DNA of 64,000 nucleotides, taken from CAYFKJ01 sp964343605 (GTDB lineage Bacteria > Pseudomonadota > Alphaproteobacteria > UBA2966). Shown here in pieces: positions 62,136-64,000 of the stretch. Each line of letters starts with the position of its first letter. The stretch's first letter is position 1. The position numbers and the translations under genes are program-made. The notes beneath the pieces were generated by a model that was given only the letters and a program-made list of their open reading frames with translations, did no database searches and had not been told where the DNA came from. The stretch spans positions 682,001 through 746,000 of the forward strand of contig CAYFKJ010000002.1 in assembly GCA_964343605.1 (NCBI GenBank), written 5' to 3'.

Positions 62136-62509
62136 TGATCGAGGAAATCGAGCAACTGCGCGTCTCCGCCGACGGGGGTGATGCGGAGGCTCAGTTCAAG
62201 TTGGCGCAGATCCTCAACCACGGCCTCGGTACGGCGATGGACGAGGACGGCGCCCTTGCGCTTTACCGGACCTCGGCCGCCCAAGGCTACGAACGGGCGC
62301 AGTTCACGCTGGGAGAGATCTGCAAGGAAGGCCGGATCACCCCGCAGGATCTCGTTCAGGCCTACATGTGGTTTGTCATCGTCGCGGACACCGGCAGCGG
62401 GCTGGTCGCCGCGGCGCACGAGGCCTGCGAGGTGATCGAGCCCTTCATGACTCCAGAACAGATTTCAGAGGGGCGGGCCCGCGCTGCCGATTGGAGCGTG
62501 AGCTCCTAA
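62135..62509 (+). CDS. Sel1/TPR-repeat small protein
   Basis: A 124-residue soluble helical protein with Sel1-like repeats: GDAEAQFKLAQILNHGLGTA and GYERAQFTLGEICKEGRITP, then LVQAYMWFVIVADTGSG. It probably mediates protein contacts. It is coupled to tadC (TAATG overlap) and so belongs to the pilus operon; its stop overlaps the convergent TPR gene by four bases. Confidence 0.8.
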   Translation: MIEEIEQLRVSADGGDAEAQFKLAQILNHGLGTAMDEDGALALYRTSAAQGYERAQFTLGEICKEGRITPQDLVQAYMWFVIVADTGSGLVAAAHEACEVIEPFMTPEQISEGRARAADWSVSS

Positions 62510-63555
62510 GGCTTGACGATCCTGCAGTCAGCGCCTTGGGCGTTGAGAGCCGTACAGGCGGCTTGCGCCAGTTTGAGGGTTTGAACTGGCCCCGCCCAGG
62601 CGACGAACGGTTTCTTGGTATTTTCCGTCACGGCAAAAACCTCGATCTGGTACGCCGCCAACAACTCGGCATGCTCCTTGCGCATCGCCGACCAGGTCTT
62701 GAAGGCATCCTCCGCCGTTTCGAATTCGCCGATCTGCAGCGAAAAACTGCCGCTCTGCATGGCTGACACCTTTTCGGCCTCCACCTTGGCGTCGGCGCCC
62801 TGACGGAGCGACACGTAATAACGGAGGTTTTCCTGGGCGCTGTCCTCCGGCAGGTCGAGGCGGGCCAGTTCATGCGCTCGTTCGTTGTTGCCCTGCAGGC
62901 CATGCACGAGCGCCAGGTTCTGCCGAACCTGCGCCGTGGCGCTGGGCAGCTTCACGGCGCGTTCCAGGATCTCCGTGGCGCGCGTGAGATTGCCGTCCAG
63001 GGCCCAGGAGAGCGCCAGGTTATTGAGGATGGCAACGTTCTCGGGAGAAAGCGTTTTGGCTGACTGGTAGGAAATGCGCGCCGCCGCATGTCGGCCCAGA
63101 CGGTCCCGTGCGATGCCCAAGGCCAGCAGGGTGCGCCAATTGGGTGTGCCCAGGGTCATGGCCTCTGTCAGGGGTGTAATGGCGCGGTCGGGCTCGCCTG
63201 CGGCGATCAGGGCGCGGCCCAGCTCGGCCAGCAGGCGCGGGTTCTCCGCCCCCTCCGACAATGAGCGCTCCAATACCTGGACGGCGCGGGCGGGTGTTCC
63301 GACGTAGCGCAGGTTACGGGCGAGGCCCAGGGTTGCCTCGACGTCATCGGGATCGGCGGCGTGCAGGCTCTGGTAGTAGCGTGCCGCCGCCGCGTAGTCG
63401 CGCGATTGCTGCGAGGCCCGCGCGACCTTGGACAGCGATTTTTCGATGGCCGCCTGTTCCCGTGCATTGTCGATGTCCTCCTGGGAGGCGCAGCCGGAAA
63501 GCGCGATCGATCCGATCGCGAGCGCCAAGCCTCCGAGAATCAAGCCTTTCGACAT
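62506..63555 (-). CDS. TPR lipoprotein with SPOR-like C-terminus (TadD-like)
   Basis: A 349-residue lipoprotein; lipobox ALSGC near residue 20, starting at the ATG at 63555 with AGGGG upstream. About six TPR units follow (ARYYQSLHAADPDDVEATLG, LARNLRYVGTPARAVQVLER and others), and the last about 80 residues (SGSFSLQIGEFETAEDAFKT, ending QAACTALNAQGADCRIV) look like a SPOR-type peptidoglycan-binding domain. TadD proteins are TPR lipoproteins of the pilus; the added SPOR-like part would place it at septa or peptidoglycan. It follows the TadG-like gene on the minus strand. Confidence 0.82.
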   Translation of the reverse strand: MSKGLILGGLALAIGSIALSGCASQEDIDNAREQAAIEKSLSKVARASQQSRDYAAAARYYQSLHAADPDDVEATLGLARNLRYVGTPARAVQVLERSLSEGAENPRLLAELGRALIAAGEPDRAITPLTEAMTLGTPNWRTLLALGIARDRLGRHAAARISYQSAKTLSPENVAILNNLALSWALDGNLTRATEILERAVKLPSATAQVRQNLALVHGLQGNNERAHELARLDLPEDSAQENLRYYVSLRQGADAKVEAEKVSAMQSGSFSLQIGEFETAEDAFKTWSAMRKEHAELLAAYQIEVFAVTENTKKPFVAWAGPVQTLKLAQAACTALNAQGADCRIVKP

Positions 63556-63648
63556 CGGGATACCCCTGCCAGCCAACATTGGTGGAGAGTATATCTTTTT
63601 GGCCTTTCGGGCGACAGGGCTCTCAACTGAGAGCGAAGACTACCCGGC

Positions 63649-64000
63649 TTATCTGGCGAGTCTCAAAGTCGTCTCGCCGCTGTCGCCAATAGCAACGTTG
63701 TCGGCAGCGCAGGAATCAGGATCGACGGAGCCGGTTGTACCGGAGTAGGTGATCGTTCTGCCGATTATCTTGGTGCAGCGCATGCTGTGGTCGGTTGTGC
63801 CCGAGTACTCGACCTGATGGTCAGGCACATAGATGACCCCATCCAGAAGCACGTCGATCTCGCCGGCCAACTTGAACTTGATACCGGAATCGGCCGATTC
63901 TTGACTTGGATCCTGGTGGAACAGCACGCCCGCGTAGGTGCCGCTGGTGGGCGCCGTTAGGCTGCCGGTCGTTCCGCTGCCGCTAAAATCAATGTCGCCG
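63649..64000 (-). CDS. TadG-like pilus-associated protein, 3' part only
   Basis: The frame remains open at the right edge, so only about 117 C-terminal residues are visible. The pattern YAGVLFHQDPSQ, KLAGEIDVLLDGVIYVPDHQ, VEYSGTT and CTKIIGRTITYSGTTGS is that of the C-terminal beta-rich repeat of TadG/TadE-family envelope proteins with von Willebrand-like regions. It is probably the minor pilin-like TadG of the Tad locus, oriented towards the TPR lipoprotein gene. The two Cys may form a disulfide. Confidence 0.65.
   Translation of the reverse strand, partial: GDIDFSGSGTTGSLTAPTSGTYAGVLFHQDPSQESADSGIKFKLAGEIDVLLDGVIYVPDHQVEYSGTTDHSMRCTKIIGRTITYSGTTGSVDPDSCAADNVAIGDSGETTLRLAR

Overview
The window looks like a GC-rich (about 60% by eye) alphaproteobacterial chromosome segment, probably a marine or soil heterotroph of the Rhodospirillales type. 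The clues are the CpaA-F/TadBC pilus locus, class III adenylate cyclases, a GlxA/GbdR-type AraC regulator, FAD-GcvT demethylating dehydrogenases and REP-like palindromes of the form common in alphaproteobacterial intergenic DNA. I saw no rRNA, tRNA, CRISPR array, transposase or prophage. The main theme is one-carbon metabolism from N-methylated compounds.

Layout. 2-436: 3' end of a TylF-like methyltransferase. 604-3039: FAD-GcvT demethylating dehydrogenase. 3221-8172: AMP nucleosidase, an SRPBCC/MerR pair, a membrane adenylate cyclase and a DUF899 protein. 8317-9324: GbdR-like regulator, divergent from a tightly packed operon at 9509-15630 (corrinoid protein, DUF1638, MetV-like and MetF-like methylene-THF reductase parts, methyl-THF:corrinoid methyltransferase, RACo-like corrinoid activator, GFA protein), followed by a YCII protein at 15666-15980. 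16085-19323: exported PIMT coupled to a giant membrane spermidine-synthase-like protein. 19327-25260: a complete Dpp-type ABC importer on the minus strand. 25534-29803: PhnD-like protein, desaturase, deaminase and cyclase-TPR protein. 29896-38304: second C1 block (second FAD-GcvT enzyme, MttB-type methyltransferase, DAO-family oxidase, formate-THF ligase, GbcA-like Rieske oxygenase). 38440-48666: signalling island (two multi-PAS histidine kinases, a 108-bp-repeat coiled-coil protein, a GAF-GAF-PAS-cyclase). 48663-52486: two-domain multicopper oxidase, PLDc_N membrane protein, cupredoxin/beta-helix lipoprotein and a frameshifted REC-GGDEF gene. 52783-62135: Flp/Tad pilus locus, then a Sel1 protein, a TPR-SPOR lipoprotein and the 3' end of a TadG-like gene running off the window.

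How the genes may work together (inference). The MttB-type protein would demethylate a quaternary or tertiary amine such as glycine betaine onto the corrinoid protein. The MtgA-like enzyme would pass the methyl group to THF, the MetV/MetF pair would oxidise methyl-THF, and Fhs would recover ATP as formate is released. RACo would re-reduce oxidised cobalamin. The Rieske and FAD-GcvT enzymes give an O2-dependent or flavin-dependent route for the same substrate series (betaine to dimethylglycine to sarcosine to glycine), and the GbdR-like regulator and Dpp-type importer are plausible partners. The window therefore appears to hold both an oxygenase route and a corrinoid route for N-methyl catabolism, with DUF1638 as an uncharacterised component.
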